This document shows, one piece after another, positions 24,569-33,621 of a stretch of DNA of 64,000 nt; the first letter of the stretch is position 1, and each line of letters starts with the position of its first letter. The translations under genes were made by a program, and so were the position numbers. Origin of the DNA: Treponema sp. (GTDB lineage Bacteria; Spirochaetota; Spirochaetia; Treponematales; Treponemataceae); the NCBI GenBank assembly GCA_016293495.1, contig JAEDED010000010.1, forward strand, positions 12,773-76,772, in the 5' to 3' direction. The notes under the pieces were generated by a model. The model saw only the letters and a program-made list of their open reading frames with translations, searched no databases and was not told the origin of the DNA.

Positions 24569-26272
24569 GTGAGGTTTGTTGTGCAGATATTTTCTTTTTC
24601 TCCTTTCGGTTATGAAGGATCACTTGTTACAGTTGAAGTAGACTTAAGACGCGGAATTCCTGCGGTTGACATTGTCGGCCTTGCGGATGGCGCCGTTAAG
24701 GAAAGTCGAGAGAGGATGCGTTCCGCTGTCAGAAATTCCGGTTTTGAATTTCCGATGGAAAGAGTATTGATCAGCCTGTCCCCGGCGGATTTAAAAAAGG
24801 AAGGCGCAGGATTCGATCTGGCTGTTGCTTTGGGTGTACTGAGTGCTTCAGAAATTCTTAAAGAAAAAAAAGGAAATGAAAAATTCGGTGGTGAAGATTC
24901 TATTGGGCGGAATGGGTCTAAGGAAGAATCACTTATTGAAGAAAACATTCTTGTAATGGGCGAACTTGAACTGTCAGGAAAGTTAAGACCTGTAAGAGGT
25001 GTTCATGCGGCGGTTAGTACTGCAGTGTCTTGTGGAATAATGTACTGCGTTGTTCCGAGAGAGAATGCGGCTGAGGCTCGTGAAGTTCCTGGAATGAAAG
25101 TTTTCGCTGCTGAGAATTTAGTTGAAGCTTTTGAGGCTGTTCATAATGCGTCCTGTTTTACTTCCGGGTGTGAATGTAGAACTGAAGATGAAATTCCTGA
25201 TGGATTTGAACTGATTGAAGGGGTTTTGTTTTCGAAAGCAAATGAAGGGCTGGATTTTTCAATTGTAAAGAATCAGAAACGGTTAGTGAGGGCATTGCAG
25301 ATTGCAGCCTGTGGTGGTCATAACGTTCTTGCGTTCGGGCCTCCGGGTTGTGGTAAGACAATGTGCATGCAGCGTTTTGGCGAATTGTTACCTGCACTGA
25401 GTGTTGAAGAAGCTTATCCGGTTACAAGAATTTATTCACTGTCAGGTGCGTTGAATGCAAAGAATCCATTGATGAGAAAAGCTCCGTTTAGGATGCCGCA
25501 TCAGACTACCTCTGTTGAAGGCATGTGCGGTGGTGGTGTCAATTGCCGGCCGGGAGAAATTTCCCTTGCCCACAATGGCGTGCTCTTCCTGGATGAGGCT
25601 GCGGAGTTTAGAAGTTCAGTGCTTCAGATGCTCCGGGTTCCTCTGGAGTCAAAAAGCATTACGTTATGCCGTGCTGGCCGCAGCACTGTTTATCCTGCAG
25701 GCTTTCAGCTTTTGATGGCCACCAATCCTTGTCCCTGCGGAAACTACGGTTCTGATTCCAGAATTTGTCTATGCAGTGCGAGATCGATTGAGATGTACTG
25801 GAAAAAATTTTCAGGGCCTTTGCTGGATAGAATTGATATCCGCATAAAAGTTGAAGGTAATTCAGGTAATGATAAGACTGACGGTTATTCCGGTAATGAA
25901 AAAATTGACAGTTATTCTGGTAATGAAAAGACTGATGGATTAACTGAAGATTCTGCGCGCAATCCTTCTTTATCAACATTTGAATTACGAAAGAAAATTG
26001 CTTTGGGTTTAAAAACACAGCGTTTAAGACAGGGCTTTAAAAACGCTCTTCTGAAACCAGATGAGATTATCAAGTACTGCAAAATTACTAAAGAAGCATC
26101 AGAGTTTCTTGAAAAGGAAACGGAGCGCAATGATTTTTCACCCAGAGCAGTTTCTTCCTGTCTTAAGGTATCGAGAACAATTGCCGACATGGATTGTTCT
26201 GACTATATTGAATTAATTCACATTCAGGAAGCTGTAGATTTAAGAAAATGTGAAGGAGGGATTGAAATGTAA
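24569..26272 (+). CDS. comM: ComM/YifB-family Mg-chelatase-like AAA+ ATPase
   Basis: A 567-residue protein: N-terminal Lon-like domain (IVGLADGAVKESRERMRSA) and an AAA+ module with Walker A GPPGCGKT (about residue 263), Walker B VLFLDEAA, and the NPCPCGNYG cysteine cluster and DRIDIRIK of the family. ComM is a hexameric helicase that promotes branch migration during natural transformation in other bacteria. The start is GTG 24569 (alternative GTG 24581). Between DRIDIRIKVEG and the C-terminal domain is a non-conserved insert made of three imperfect nine-residue repeats (SGNEKTDGY type, about 25858-25935). Confidence 0.9.
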   Translation: MRFVVQIFSFSPFGYEGSLVTVEVDLRRGIPAVDIVGLADGAVKESRERMRSAVRNSGFEFPMERVLISLSPADLKKEGAGFDLAVALGVLSASEILKEKKGNEKFGGEDSIGRNGSKEESLIEENILVMGELELSGKLRPVRGVHAAVSTAVSCGIMYCVVPRENAAEAREVPGMKVFAAENLVEAFEAVHNASCFTSGCECRTEDEIPDGFELIEGVLFSKANEGLDFSIVKNQKRLVRALQIAACGGHNVLAFGPPGCGKTMCMQRFGELLPALSVEEAYPVTRIYSLSGALNAKNPLMRKAPFRMPHQTTSVEGMCGGGVNCRPGEISLAHNGVLFLDEAAEFRSSVLQMLRVPLESKSITLCRAGRSTVYPAGFQLLMATNPCPCGNYGSDSRICLCSARSIEMYWKKFSGPLLDRIDIRIKVEGNSGNDKTDGYSGNEKIDSYSGNEKTDGLTEDSARNPSLSTFELRKKIALGLKTQRLRQGFKNALLKPDEIIKYCKITKEASEFLEKETERNDFSPRAVSSCLKVSRTIADMDCSDYIELIHIQEAVDLRKCEGGIEM

Positions 26273-26287
26273 AGCAGATCGGGCAAA

Positions 26288-26317
26288 AAAAAAGAACTGA
26301 AATTGCTTTCAGTTCTT
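26288..26317 (-). terminator. terminator of the tRNA-Leu transcript
   Basis: AAGAACTGAAA (26292-26302) pairs with TTTCAGTTCTT (26307-26317) around a 4-nt loop. The T-run (A-run on the plus strand) is on the minus-strand side, directly after the tRNA 3' end. Confidence 0.8.
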
Positions 26318-26318
26318 A

Positions 26319-26401
26319 TACCGGAAGAGAGACTTGAACTCTCACACGGTTGCCCGCGGCAGATTTTGAGTCTGCTTTGTCTACCATTCCAACATTCCGG
26401 C
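26319..26401 (-). tRNA. tRNA-Leu (anticodon CAA)
   Basis: The minus strand gives an 83-nt type II tRNA. The acceptor is GCCGGAA with TTCCGGU (G1-U72 wobble), the anticodon stem GCAGA-CTCAAAA-TCTGC with anticodon CAA, and the long variable arm is around CGCGGGCAACCGTGTG. The T-arm contains GTTCAAGTC. The discriminator is A, as expected for Leu; CCA is not encoded. Confidence 0.9.
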
Positions 26402-26434
26402 GTGTAAAGGTAATATACAATATTTAATGGGGTT

Positions 26435-26461
26435 TTGCAAGTGGGTAAGGCTTGGTATAAT
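26435..26461 (+). promoter_or_regulatory. promoter of recQ
   Basis: TTGCAA (26435-26440), 15 bases, then extended -10 TGG-TATAAT (26453-26461). GTG 26468 follows six bases later without an SD, consistent with a leaderless message. The TTG of the -35 box could be mistaken for a start codon. Confidence 0.6.
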
Positions 26462-26467
26462 AAAAAT

Positions 26468-28399
26468 GTGAAAATTAATTCAGAAACTTTTGTAAACGCT
26501 AAGCCTGAAGCTGTTTTGAAAACTGTATTCGGATATGATTCATTCCGTAATCATCAGAAAGAAATTGTTGAAAGTGTTCTTGCAAAAAAAGATACGCTTG
26601 TTATTATGCCTACAGGCGGCGGAAAATCTTTGTGTTACCAGATACCGGCACTGATTCTTGAAGGTATTACGCTTGTCGTTTCTCCATTGATTTCTCTTAT
26701 GCAGGATCAGGTTCAGACTCTTGAAGCAGCAGGAATTCACTGTGTGTTTTTGAACAGTTCCCTTGATCTTGATTCTTACAAATCTGCCGTCAGCGAAATA
26801 AAAAATGGTAAAGTAAAAATTGTTTACGTGAGTCCTGAAGGCCTTGCAACAAATCGTGTCCGTGATATTCTTCAGGACTCGTCACTTAACATCAGCTGCA
26901 TCGCAGTAGATGAGTCGCATTGTCTTTCTCAGTGGGGACACGATTTTCGTCCCGATTATCTTGAAATTGCTTCGGTAAGGAATATTTTTTTTGATGCCGT
27001 TGTTGTAGCTCTTACTGCAACTGCTACAAAGCAGGTTCGCGAAGATATCTTGAAAAATCTTAAGATGAAAAATCCTGCTGTTTTTATTTCGAGCTTTGAC
27101 AGACCTAATATTTATCTTGAAGTTCAACCGAAAAAGAATGCACTTGATCAGGTTATTGCCTGTATTAAAAAATATTCAGGCGAAAGCGGAATCATCTATT
27201 GTAATTCAAGAAAGCAGGTTGATGAATTAACTGATGTTCTTGATAACATGGGTTATTCTGTTTTGAATTATCATGCAGGTCTTACAGATGAAGTTCGTGC
27301 AAAGAATCAGGAACTGTTTATTAAAGATCAGGTTCAGATTATTGTTGCAACAATTGCCTTCGGAATGGGAATTGATAAACCGAATGTCCGTTACGTAATC
27401 AATTATGATCTTCCAAAATCAATTGAAGAATATTACCAGGAAATTGGCCGAGCAGGTCGTGACGGTTTACCGTCAACTGCGCTTCTTCTTTTTAGCCTTG
27501 GTGATATGCATAAGGTCCGTTACTTTTTTGAAAACAGCGCAGATCCCGAGCAGGCAGAAGTTTTATTACAGTCAATGCTTAACTACGCACAGGCAAGAAC
27601 CTGCCGTCGAAAAGTTCTCTTAAAATATTTTGGTGAAGAATATAAGGGAAGAATCGGTGCTGGAAGTACTTCTGATAAAAGTAATGGTAATTCTGATAAC
27701 AGTGATGGCGAAGATAACAACTGCTGCTGTGATATATGTTCCCGCGGGGAATTACCAATGGCTGACATGACGATTCCGGTTCAGAAATTCCTTTCGTGTA
27801 TTATCCGCACCGGTTCCAGATTCGGTACGAATTATGTAATCGATGTCCTGACGGGTTCTAGGAATTCCAGAATTACAGATAATGGTCATAACATGATTTC
27901 TACATGGGGAATCGGAAACGAGCTTTGCCGTCAGGACTGGTTTGAACTTGCAGAAGTGATGTGTGCAAAGAATATTATCCGTAAAACTGGAGAATACAAT
28001 GTTCTTGAAATTACCGGGATTGGAAAAACTCTGCTTGCAACAAGAGAAAAAGTTTTTCTGCCGTTTGTTGTAAGCGAAAAATCAAAAGGAGTTGATAATT
28101 CCTCAGCTTCAGTTAAACCTCTTTCGAAAAAAGCGATCGTTCACAAGAAAACTGATTTGAGTGTAATTACAGATGAACAGACGCTCCTTATTGCCGACGA
28201 GCTTAAATTGTGGCGAAAGAAAAAAGCTGCAGACATGGATGTTCCGCCTTATGTAATTTTTGGCGATAAAACACTTCTAGATATTGCGACAAAAAGGCCT
28301 AAGACAAAAGATGAACTTCTTGAAATTTACGGCATCGGTGAAGCTAAAGTTGAAAACTTCGGAAATTCAATTCTCCGCATCATTGAAAATTTTTCTTAA
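26468..28399 (+). CDS. recQ: ATP-dependent DNA helicase RecQ
   Basis: A 643-residue RecQ helicase. Motif I IMPTGGGKSLCYQIPAL, motif II AVDESHCLSQWGHDFRPDY with DESH, VALTATAT, IIYCNSRKQVDELTD, TIAFGMGIDKPNVRYV and the arginine finger region QEIGRAGRDG are all present. The zinc-binding RQC region uses TCRRKVLLKYFGE and CCCDIC, separated by a Ser/Asn/Asp-rich insert of about 25 residues. A C-terminal HRDC domain (ELKLWRKKKAADMDVPPYVI) ends the protein. It unwinds recombination and replication intermediates. The start GTG 26468 is inferred from the promoter; the first downstream alternatives are inside the helicase domain. Confidence 0.92.
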   Translation: MKINSETFVNAKPEAVLKTVFGYDSFRNHQKEIVESVLAKKDTLVIMPTGGGKSLCYQIPALILEGITLVVSPLISLMQDQVQTLEAAGIHCVFLNSSLDLDSYKSAVSEIKNGKVKIVYVSPEGLATNRVRDILQDSSLNISCIAVDESHCLSQWGHDFRPDYLEIASVRNIFFDAVVVALTATATKQVREDILKNLKMKNPAVFISSFDRPNIYLEVQPKKNALDQVIACIKKYSGESGIIYCNSRKQVDELTDVLDNMGYSVLNYHAGLTDEVRAKNQELFIKDQVQIIVATIAFGMGIDKPNVRYVINYDLPKSIEEYYQEIGRAGRDGLPSTALLLFSLGDMHKVRYFFENSADPEQAEVLLQSMLNYAQARTCRRKVLLKYFGEEYKGRIGAGSTSDKSNGNSDNSDGEDNNCCCDICSRGELPMADMTIPVQKFLSCIIRTGSRFGTNYVIDVLTGSRNSRITDNGHNMISTWGIGNELCRQDWFELAEVMCAKNIIRKTGEYNVLEITGIGKTLLATREKVFLPFVVSEKSKGVDNSSASVKPLSKKAIVHKKTDLSVITDEQTLLIADELKLWRKKKAADMDVPPYVIFGDKTLLDIATKRPKTKDELLEIYGIGEAKVENFGNSILRIIENFS

Positions 28400-28405
28400 T
28401 TGAAA

Positions 28406-28475
28406 ACAACTGATTGTAATCAATTGACTAAATTCGATTGATTGAAGTCGATTGACTAAAGTCGATTGATTTTGA
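28406..28475. repeat. 14-bp tandem repeat before pflA
   Basis: About four to five copies of a 14-bp unit (TCGATTGACTAAAG type) with start points at 28420, 28434, 28448 and 28462 and a degenerate copy at 28406. Each unit contains TTGAYT, a possible -35 box, and the last one supplies the -35 of the pflA promoter. Confidence 0.75.
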
Positions 28476-28494
28476 ATGCTGTCTAGAGTATATT
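28466..28494 (+). promoter_or_regulatory. promoter of pflA
   Basis: TTGATT (28466-28471, inside the last 14-bp repeat), 17 bases, TATATT (28489-28494). ATG 28502 follows after 7 bases with no SD, so transcription would start at or next to the start codon. Confidence 0.6.
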
Positions 28495-28501
28495 TAGAGT
28501 T

Positions 28502-29248
28502 ATGAAAGGTTATATACATCAGTTAGAATCATTTGGTTGCGCAGACGGTCCTGGAAGCCGTTTTATTATTTTCTTTCAGGGATGTCAGATGCGCTGTAAG
28601 TTCTGTCACAATCCTGACACATGGGATATTACAAAGGGAACTGAATACGAAGCAGACGATCTTATCAAAGAAGCGTTGTCGTGCAAATCCTACTGGGGAA
28701 CAAAGGGTGGTATCACAGTAAGTGGCGGTGAACCTTTGATGCAGATTGATTTTCTTATTGAACTTTTTACTAAGGCAAAAGAAAAAGGTATTAATACCTG
28801 TATCGATACTGCAGGCGGACCTTTTACTAAAGAAGGTGAATGGTTTGAAAAGTTTAAGAAGCTGATGGAAGTTACTGACATTCTTCTGATGGACATCAAA
28901 CACATTAACGAAGATGAACATGTAAAACTTACAGGTGTTTCTGGAAAGAACATTGTAGAAATGTTCCGCTACCTCGACGAAATTAAAAAACCAATCTGGA
29001 TTCGCCATGTTTTAACTCCAGGTATTACCGACAATGACGAATACCTGACACAGACTCGCGACTTTATCAGAACTTTGAATAACGTGCAGCGTGTAGAAAT
29101 CCTTCCTTATCACGGACTTGGCGCAATGAAGTACAAGGCTCTCGGAATCGATTACGAACTCAAAGACCTTGAAAGCCCAACCGAAGAAAGAGTTGCAAAT
29201 GCAAAAGCAATTCTTGAATGCGATAAATATACTGGGTGGAAAAACTGA
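28502..29248 (+). CDS. pflA: pyruvate formate-lyase activating enzyme
   Basis: A 248-residue radical SAM enzyme with the 4Fe-4S motif CQMRCKFCHNPDTW in its early portion, the GGI-type TVSGGEPLMQ glycine-rich motif, and family regions DTAGGPF and LLMDIKHIN. It abstracts hydrogen from the conserved Gly of pyruvate formate-lyase to switch on the anaerobic enzyme. The target gene pflB is 1.9 kb away on the opposite strand (31146-33485), separated by nhaC. It has its own promoter, so pflA and pflB are not one operon here. Confidence 0.92.
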   Translation: MKGYIHQLESFGCADGPGSRFIIFFQGCQMRCKFCHNPDTWDITKGTEYEADDLIKEALSCKSYWGTKGGITVSGGEPLMQIDFLIELFTKAKEKGINTCIDTAGGPFTKEGEWFEKFKKLMEVTDILLMDIKHINEDEHVKLTGVSGKNIVEMFRYLDEIKKPIWIRHVLTPGITDNDEYLTQTRDFIRTLNNVQRVEILPYHGLGAMKYKALGIDYELKDLESPTEERVANAKAILECDKYTGWKN

Positions 29249-29288
29249 CAGTTGAAAGTATTTGATTTGTAATTTTGTTAATTGCAAA

Positions 29289-29332
29289 AAAAAACAGCTG
29301 AGCCTTAAAAAGTCTCAGCTGTTTTTTTTAAT
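29289..29332. terminator. bidirectional terminator between pflA and nhaC
   Basis: AAAACAGCTGAG (29291-29302) pairs perfectly with CTCAGCTGTTTT (29314-29325); A-run before, T-run after. It serves both convergent genes and overlaps the last codons of nhaC. Confidence 0.85.
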
Positions 29333-30902
29333 CGCTTTCTTTTGTAGTAATATATTTCAATGATACGAGTGCACCTGCAAGAATGATTAAACCGATAAGG
29401 AATGAAACAATCGGATTGTTTACAAAACCTGCAACGATGAAAGTGATGAATGAAACTCCGGCACAAACCAAAGCGTAAGGAATCTGACTTGATACGTGGT
29501 CAACGTGCTTACACTGTGCTCCGGCACTGGCCATGATTGTTGTATCCGAAATCGGAGAAATGTGGTCACCGCAAACGGCACCTGCCATACATGCAGAAAT
29601 TGAAATTACTCGGAGTGGATCTGCAGCTTCCGGGAATACTGAAATACAGATTGGGATGAGGATTCCGAATGTTCCCCATGAGGTTCCGGTTGCAAAGGCA
29701 AGACCTGCTGCGATAATGAAGATAATCGCAGGAAGGAAATTCTTGAACGAAGAAGCACTTTCGCTTACAAGACCTGCAACAAATTCTTTTGCATTGAGGC
29801 TGTCTGTCATTCCTTTGAGAGTCCATGCAAGGGTAAGAATCAAAATTGCAGGAACCATTGATTTGAATCCTTCTACGATACAGTTCATTGAAGATTCGAA
29901 TGTAATGATTTTTCTGATAAGGTAGAAAATTACAGTAAAGATAAATGCGGCAAAGGAACCGAGAACAAGTCCTACAGATGCATCACTTGAAGCGAAGGCT
30001 TCGATAAAGTTGAGGTAAGTTCCGTTTGCAACCATTACGCCAGCTTCGTCTTCAACCATTTTTGTAAAGAAGTTGCCGGAATAAATCATTCCCAGAGTAC
30101 AGCTGATAATAAGAACAATGATAGGAATTACAAGATCAATTACTTTACCTTTTTTGCTCTGACGATTTTCCATTGCACCCATTTCGTCCTGGAGGTCGTT
30201 ATACTTATCCTGGTATTTAGCAGTTGCATGTTCTACAAGCTGTTCATATTTTTTCATTGGTCCGAATTCAACTTTAAGAAGAATCATTGCAATAACCATG
30301 ATAAGTGTGAACAAAGCATAATAGTTGTAAGGAATTGCTTTGCAGAAAAGTGCGATTCCGTTTTCGCCTTCTGTTACGAATCCAGAAACCGCTGCGGCCC
30401 ATGAAGAAATCGGAGCGATGATGCAGACTGGAGCTGCTGTCGAGTCGATAAGGTATGCAAGTTTTTCGCGTGATACTTTGTGCTTGTCTGTAACAGGTTT
30501 CATTACTGAACCTACTGTAAGACAGTTGAAGTAGTCATCGATGAAGATGAGGATTCCAAGAATTACTGTAGCAATCTGTGCACCGATTTTAGTCTTGATG
30601 TGTGTCTTTGCCCATTCACCGAAAGCTGCTGATCCTCCGGCCTTATTCATAAGGGCAACCATAGTTCCCAGTAATACAAGGAATACGAGAATACCTGCAT
30701 TGTATGGATTTGAAACCTGTTTAATCAGACCGTCATTAAATACATGCTGAACAAATCCTGTAAAACCACTTGCAGCATCAACCGCAAAGAAAATTCCACC
30801 AAGGATAATTCCGATAAAAAGTGATGAATAAACTTCCTTTGTAATCAAAGCCAGTCCGATGGCAACAAAGGCAGGCATTAAAGCCCAGAAAGTTCCTGTC
30901 AT
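29328..30902 (-). CDS. NhaC-family Na+/H+ antiporter
   Basis: A 524-residue integral membrane protein with about 12 predicted transmembrane helices. Family features include GIILGGIFFA near the N-terminus, FIDDYFNCLTVGSVMKPVTD with charged residues inside a helix, STAAPVCIIAPISSWAA, ATGTSWGTFGILIPI and GAVCGDHISPISDTT. NhaC proteins exchange external protons for internal Na+ (or couple to small organic acids such as malate), so the exact substrate is open. The SD AGGAG precedes ATG 30902. It is a single-gene transcript ended by the shared terminator. Confidence 0.88.
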   Translation of the reverse strand: MTGTFWALMPAFVAIGLALITKEVYSSLFIGIILGGIFFAVDAASGFTGFVQHVFNDGLIKQVSNPYNAGILVFLVLLGTMVALMNKAGGSAAFGEWAKTHIKTKIGAQIATVILGILIFIDDYFNCLTVGSVMKPVTDKHKVSREKLAYLIDSTAAPVCIIAPISSWAAAVSGFVTEGENGIALFCKAIPYNYYALFTLIMVIAMILLKVEFGPMKKYEQLVEHATAKYQDKYNDLQDEMGAMENRQSKKGKVIDLVIPIIVLIISCTLGMIYSGNFFTKMVEDEAGVMVANGTYLNFIEAFASSDASVGLVLGSFAAFIFTVIFYLIRKIITFESSMNCIVEGFKSMVPAILILTLAWTLKGMTDSLNAKEFVAGLVSESASSFKNFLPAIIFIIAAGLAFATGTSWGTFGILIPICISVFPEAADPLRVISISACMAGAVCGDHISPISDTTIMASAGAQCKHVDHVSSQIPYALVCAGVSFITFIVAGFVNNPIVSFLIGLIILAGALVSLKYITTKESD

Positions 30903-31021
30903 TATGTAACTCCTTTTTTATAAATTACGAATTTTAACTGAACTACGTTTTTTTGAATTACGAATTCAAATATTATAATTATTCTAAACCCAAACGGGCT
31001 AACACTCAAATTATTTTTAAA

Positions 31022-31060
31022 CAAAAAAAAGCCCCGTACCGATTTAATCAGTAACGGGAC
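31022..31060 (-). terminator. terminator downstream of pflB
   Basis: On the minus strand GTCCCGT (31060-31054) pairs with ACGGGGC (31037-31031) and is followed by TTTTTTTT. A second hairpin (TCAGGCTTTCA with TGAAAGCCTGA, 31098-31124) lies between this and the pflB stop codon and may stabilise the 3' end. Confidence 0.75.
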
Positions 31061-31145
31061 TTCATTGCCTCGTTTAATGTACAAAACAATCTGCGTATCA
31101 GGCTTTCAGATTTTGAAAGCCTGAGCAATTTTATTCAACCTCAGA

Positions 31146-33485
31146 TTAGAGAGAAGCGTGACAAGTACGAGCGATAACGTCGTCCTGCTGTTCCTTTGTA
31201 AGGTTGATGAAGCGTACAGCATAACCAGATACGCGAACTGTGAAGTTAGCATATTCAGGTTTTTCTGGATGAGCCTGACAGTCTTTGAGTTTTTCAACTC
31301 CGAATACGTTTACGTTCAAGTGGTGTGATCCCTGTGAGAAGTATCCGTCAAGAACGTTTACGAGGTTTACGATCTGTTCATCTTTGTCGTGTCCAAGTGC
31401 GCTTGGGTTGATTGTCTGTGTATTAGAAATACCGTCCAAAGCGTAGTGGTAAGGAAGTTTAGCAACAGAGTTGAGAGATTTTACGAGACCTTTTGTTTCT
31501 GCACCGTAAGATGGGTTAGCACCTGGTGAGAATGGTTCTCCAGCTTTACGTCCGTCAGGAAGAGCACCAGTTGCTTTTCCGTATACAACGTTTGAAGTAA
31601 TTGTAAGGATTGAAGTAGAAGGTTCTGCGTTGCGGTATGTTGGGTGCTTTTTGATCATTCCCATGAATGTCTTGAGCAACCATACAGCGATATCGTCAGC
31701 ACGGTCATCATCCTGTCCGTAGCGTGGGAAGTCGCCTTCGATTTCGAAGTCTTTAACGAGTGTTACTGTGTCAGTAACTTTACCTGTCTTCTTGTCTACT
31801 ACATCGTATTTTTCACGGATAACTTTTACTTTTGCATATTTCATAGCAGAAAGTGAGTCAACTACGTGAGAGAATCCTGCGATACCTGTAGCGAATGTAC
31901 GTTTAACGTCTGTATCTTCGAGAGCAAGCTCAGCAGCTTCGTAGTAGTATTTGTCGTGCATGTAGTGGATAGCGTTGAGTACGTTTACGTAAACATCAGC
32001 GAGCCATTCGAGCATTGCAAGGTATTTTTTTACTACGATGTCATAGTTAGAAGCATCGATTACATCGAACTCAATTGGTTCATAGTTTGGACCAATCTGG
32101 AGACCTTTCTTGAGGTGTTCGTCTTTACCACCGTTGAATGCGTAAAGAAGAGCCTTAGCAAGGTTAGCGCGAGCTCCGAAGAACTGCATTTCTTTACCTG
32201 TCTGTGTAGCAGATACACAACAACAGATAGAGTAGTCATCACCCCAGATAGGACGCATTACTTCGTCGTTTTCGTACTGAACTGATGATGTATCAATAGA
32301 GATCTTAGCACAGTATTTTCTGAATGATTCTGGAAGTCTCTTTGAATAAAGGATTGTCATGTTAGGTTCTGGTGAAGGACCCATGTTTTCGAGTGTGTGG
32401 AGGAAGCGGAAGTCGTTCTTTGTTACCATTGAACGTCCGTCAATTCCGAGACCACCAACTTCGAGTGTAGCCCAGATTGGGTCACCAGAGAAGAGCTGGT
32501 TGTAAGATTCGATACGAGCAAAGCGAACCATACGGAATTTCATTACGATATGGTCTACGAGTTCCTGTGCTTCTTCTTCTGTGATTACGCCTGCTTTGAG
32601 GTCACGTTCGATGTAGATGTCGAGGAATGTTGAAATACGACCAACTGACATAGCAGCACCGTTCTGTGTTTTGATAGCAGCGAGGTAACCGAAGTACAAC
32701 CACTGGAATGCTTCACGGGCATTTTTAGCAGGACCTGAAATATCATAGCCGTACATAGCAGCCATTGCTTTGATACCCTTGAGGGCGTTGATCTGGTCTG
32801 TTACTTCTTCGCGGAGGCGGATTACATCGTTTGTCATTGTTCCGTCACCGATTTCGTTGAAGTCAGCCTGTTTGAATTTAATCAACTGGTCGATACCGTA
32901 GAGAGCTACACGGCGGTAGTCACCAACGATACGTCCACGTCCATATGTATCAGGAAGTCCAGTTAAGATGTGTGCTGAACGAACAGCTCTGTGTTCTGGT
33001 GTGTAAACATCAAATACACCCTGGTTATGTGTTTTGTGATATTCTGTAAAGATTTTTTTAAGTTCAGGATCAACTTCATAACCATACATTTCACATGACT
33101 GAACTGCCATGTTGATTCCACCATATGGCATGAATGCTCTCTTGAGAGGTTTGTCTGTCTGGAGACCAACAACTTTTTCGAGATTCTTTCCGTCAGGTCC
33201 GATATAACCTGGCTGGTGAGCTGTAAGACCTGTTACAACATTTGTGTCCATGTCAAGAACACCAGTTCTCTTAACACCGTCTTTACCTACGCTTACCTTG
33301 TTATGTTCTTCCTTCTGAAGTCTCTGAAGTTCTTCGAACAATTTGTTAGTTGCAGCTGTTGGACCTGCAAGGAACTTTTCATCACCATCATATGGTGTGT
33401 AGTTATTCTGAATAAAGTCACGTACATTGACTTCTTCCTTCCACAAGCGGCCTTCAAAGCCGTTCCATTCTTCTTTCTGAATCAT
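31146..33485 (-). CDS. pflB: formate C-acetyltransferase (pyruvate formate-lyase)
   Basis: A 779-residue glycyl-radical enzyme of full length. The active-site CysCys pair lies in YSICCCVSATQTGKEMQFFG; the radical Gly is in RVSGYAVRF near the C-terminus. Other conserved regions are LTGLPDTYGRGRIVGDYRRVALYGID and the ALPDGRKAGEPFSPGANP stretch. It converts pyruvate and CoA to acetyl-CoA and formate in the anaerobic cytoplasm, activated by PflA encoded at 28502. The SD GAGGT lies before ATG 33485. Codon choice is strongly biased toward a few codons, suggesting high expression. The dense antisense ORFs are artefacts. Confidence 0.95.
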   Translation of the reverse strand: MIQKEEWNGFEGRLWKEEVNVRDFIQNNYTPYDGDEKFLAGPTAATNKLFEELQRLQKEEHNKVSVGKDGVKRTGVLDMDTNVVTGLTAHQPGYIGPDGKNLEKVVGLQTDKPLKRAFMPYGGINMAVQSCEMYGYEVDPELKKIFTEYHKTHNQGVFDVYTPEHRAVRSAHILTGLPDTYGRGRIVGDYRRVALYGIDQLIKFKQADFNEIGDGTMTNDVIRLREEVTDQINALKGIKAMAAMYGYDISGPAKNAREAFQWLYFGYLAAIKTQNGAAMSVGRISTFLDIYIERDLKAGVITEEEAQELVDHIVMKFRMVRFARIESYNQLFSGDPIWATLEVGGLGIDGRSMVTKNDFRFLHTLENMGPSPEPNMTILYSKRLPESFRKYCAKISIDTSSVQYENDEVMRPIWGDDYSICCCVSATQTGKEMQFFGARANLAKALLYAFNGGKDEHLKKGLQIGPNYEPIEFDVIDASNYDIVVKKYLAMLEWLADVYVNVLNAIHYMHDKYYYEAAELALEDTDVKRTFATGIAGFSHVVDSLSAMKYAKVKVIREKYDVVDKKTGKVTDTVTLVKDFEIEGDFPRYGQDDDRADDIAVWLLKTFMGMIKKHPTYRNAEPSTSILTITSNVVYGKATGALPDGRKAGEPFSPGANPSYGAETKGLVKSLNSVAKLPYHYALDGISNTQTINPSALGHDKDEQIVNLVNVLDGYFSQGSHHLNVNVFGVEKLKDCQAHPEKPEYANFTVRVSGYAVRFINLTKEQQDDVIARTCHASL

Positions 33486-33572
33486 ATCTATACCTCATTG
33501 AAAAAGAATACTAAAGTTTGCCTATACTATAAACCAAATATGGCTGAATGACAATAACAGAAAAATTGTTTA

Positions 33573-33617
33573 CAAAAAAACAGCGCAGAAACTCCAAAAA
33601 ATCGAATTTCTGCGCTG
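33573..33617 (-). terminator. terminator of the DUF1015 gene
   Basis: CAGCGCAGAAA (33581-33591) pairs perfectly with TTTCTGCGCTG (33607-33617); the T-run follows on the minus strand. Confidence 0.85.
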
Positions 33618-33621
33618 ATTC

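Noticed and set aside
28406..28475. CRISPR-like array
   Set aside because: The 14-bp units are directly adjacent without spacers, and no cas genes are present; the same applies to the 20-bp repeats at 56321-56392.
31644..32285. Long plus-strand ORFs antisense to pflB
   Set aside because: They arise from the strong codon bias of pflB; no start signals or recognisable protein features.
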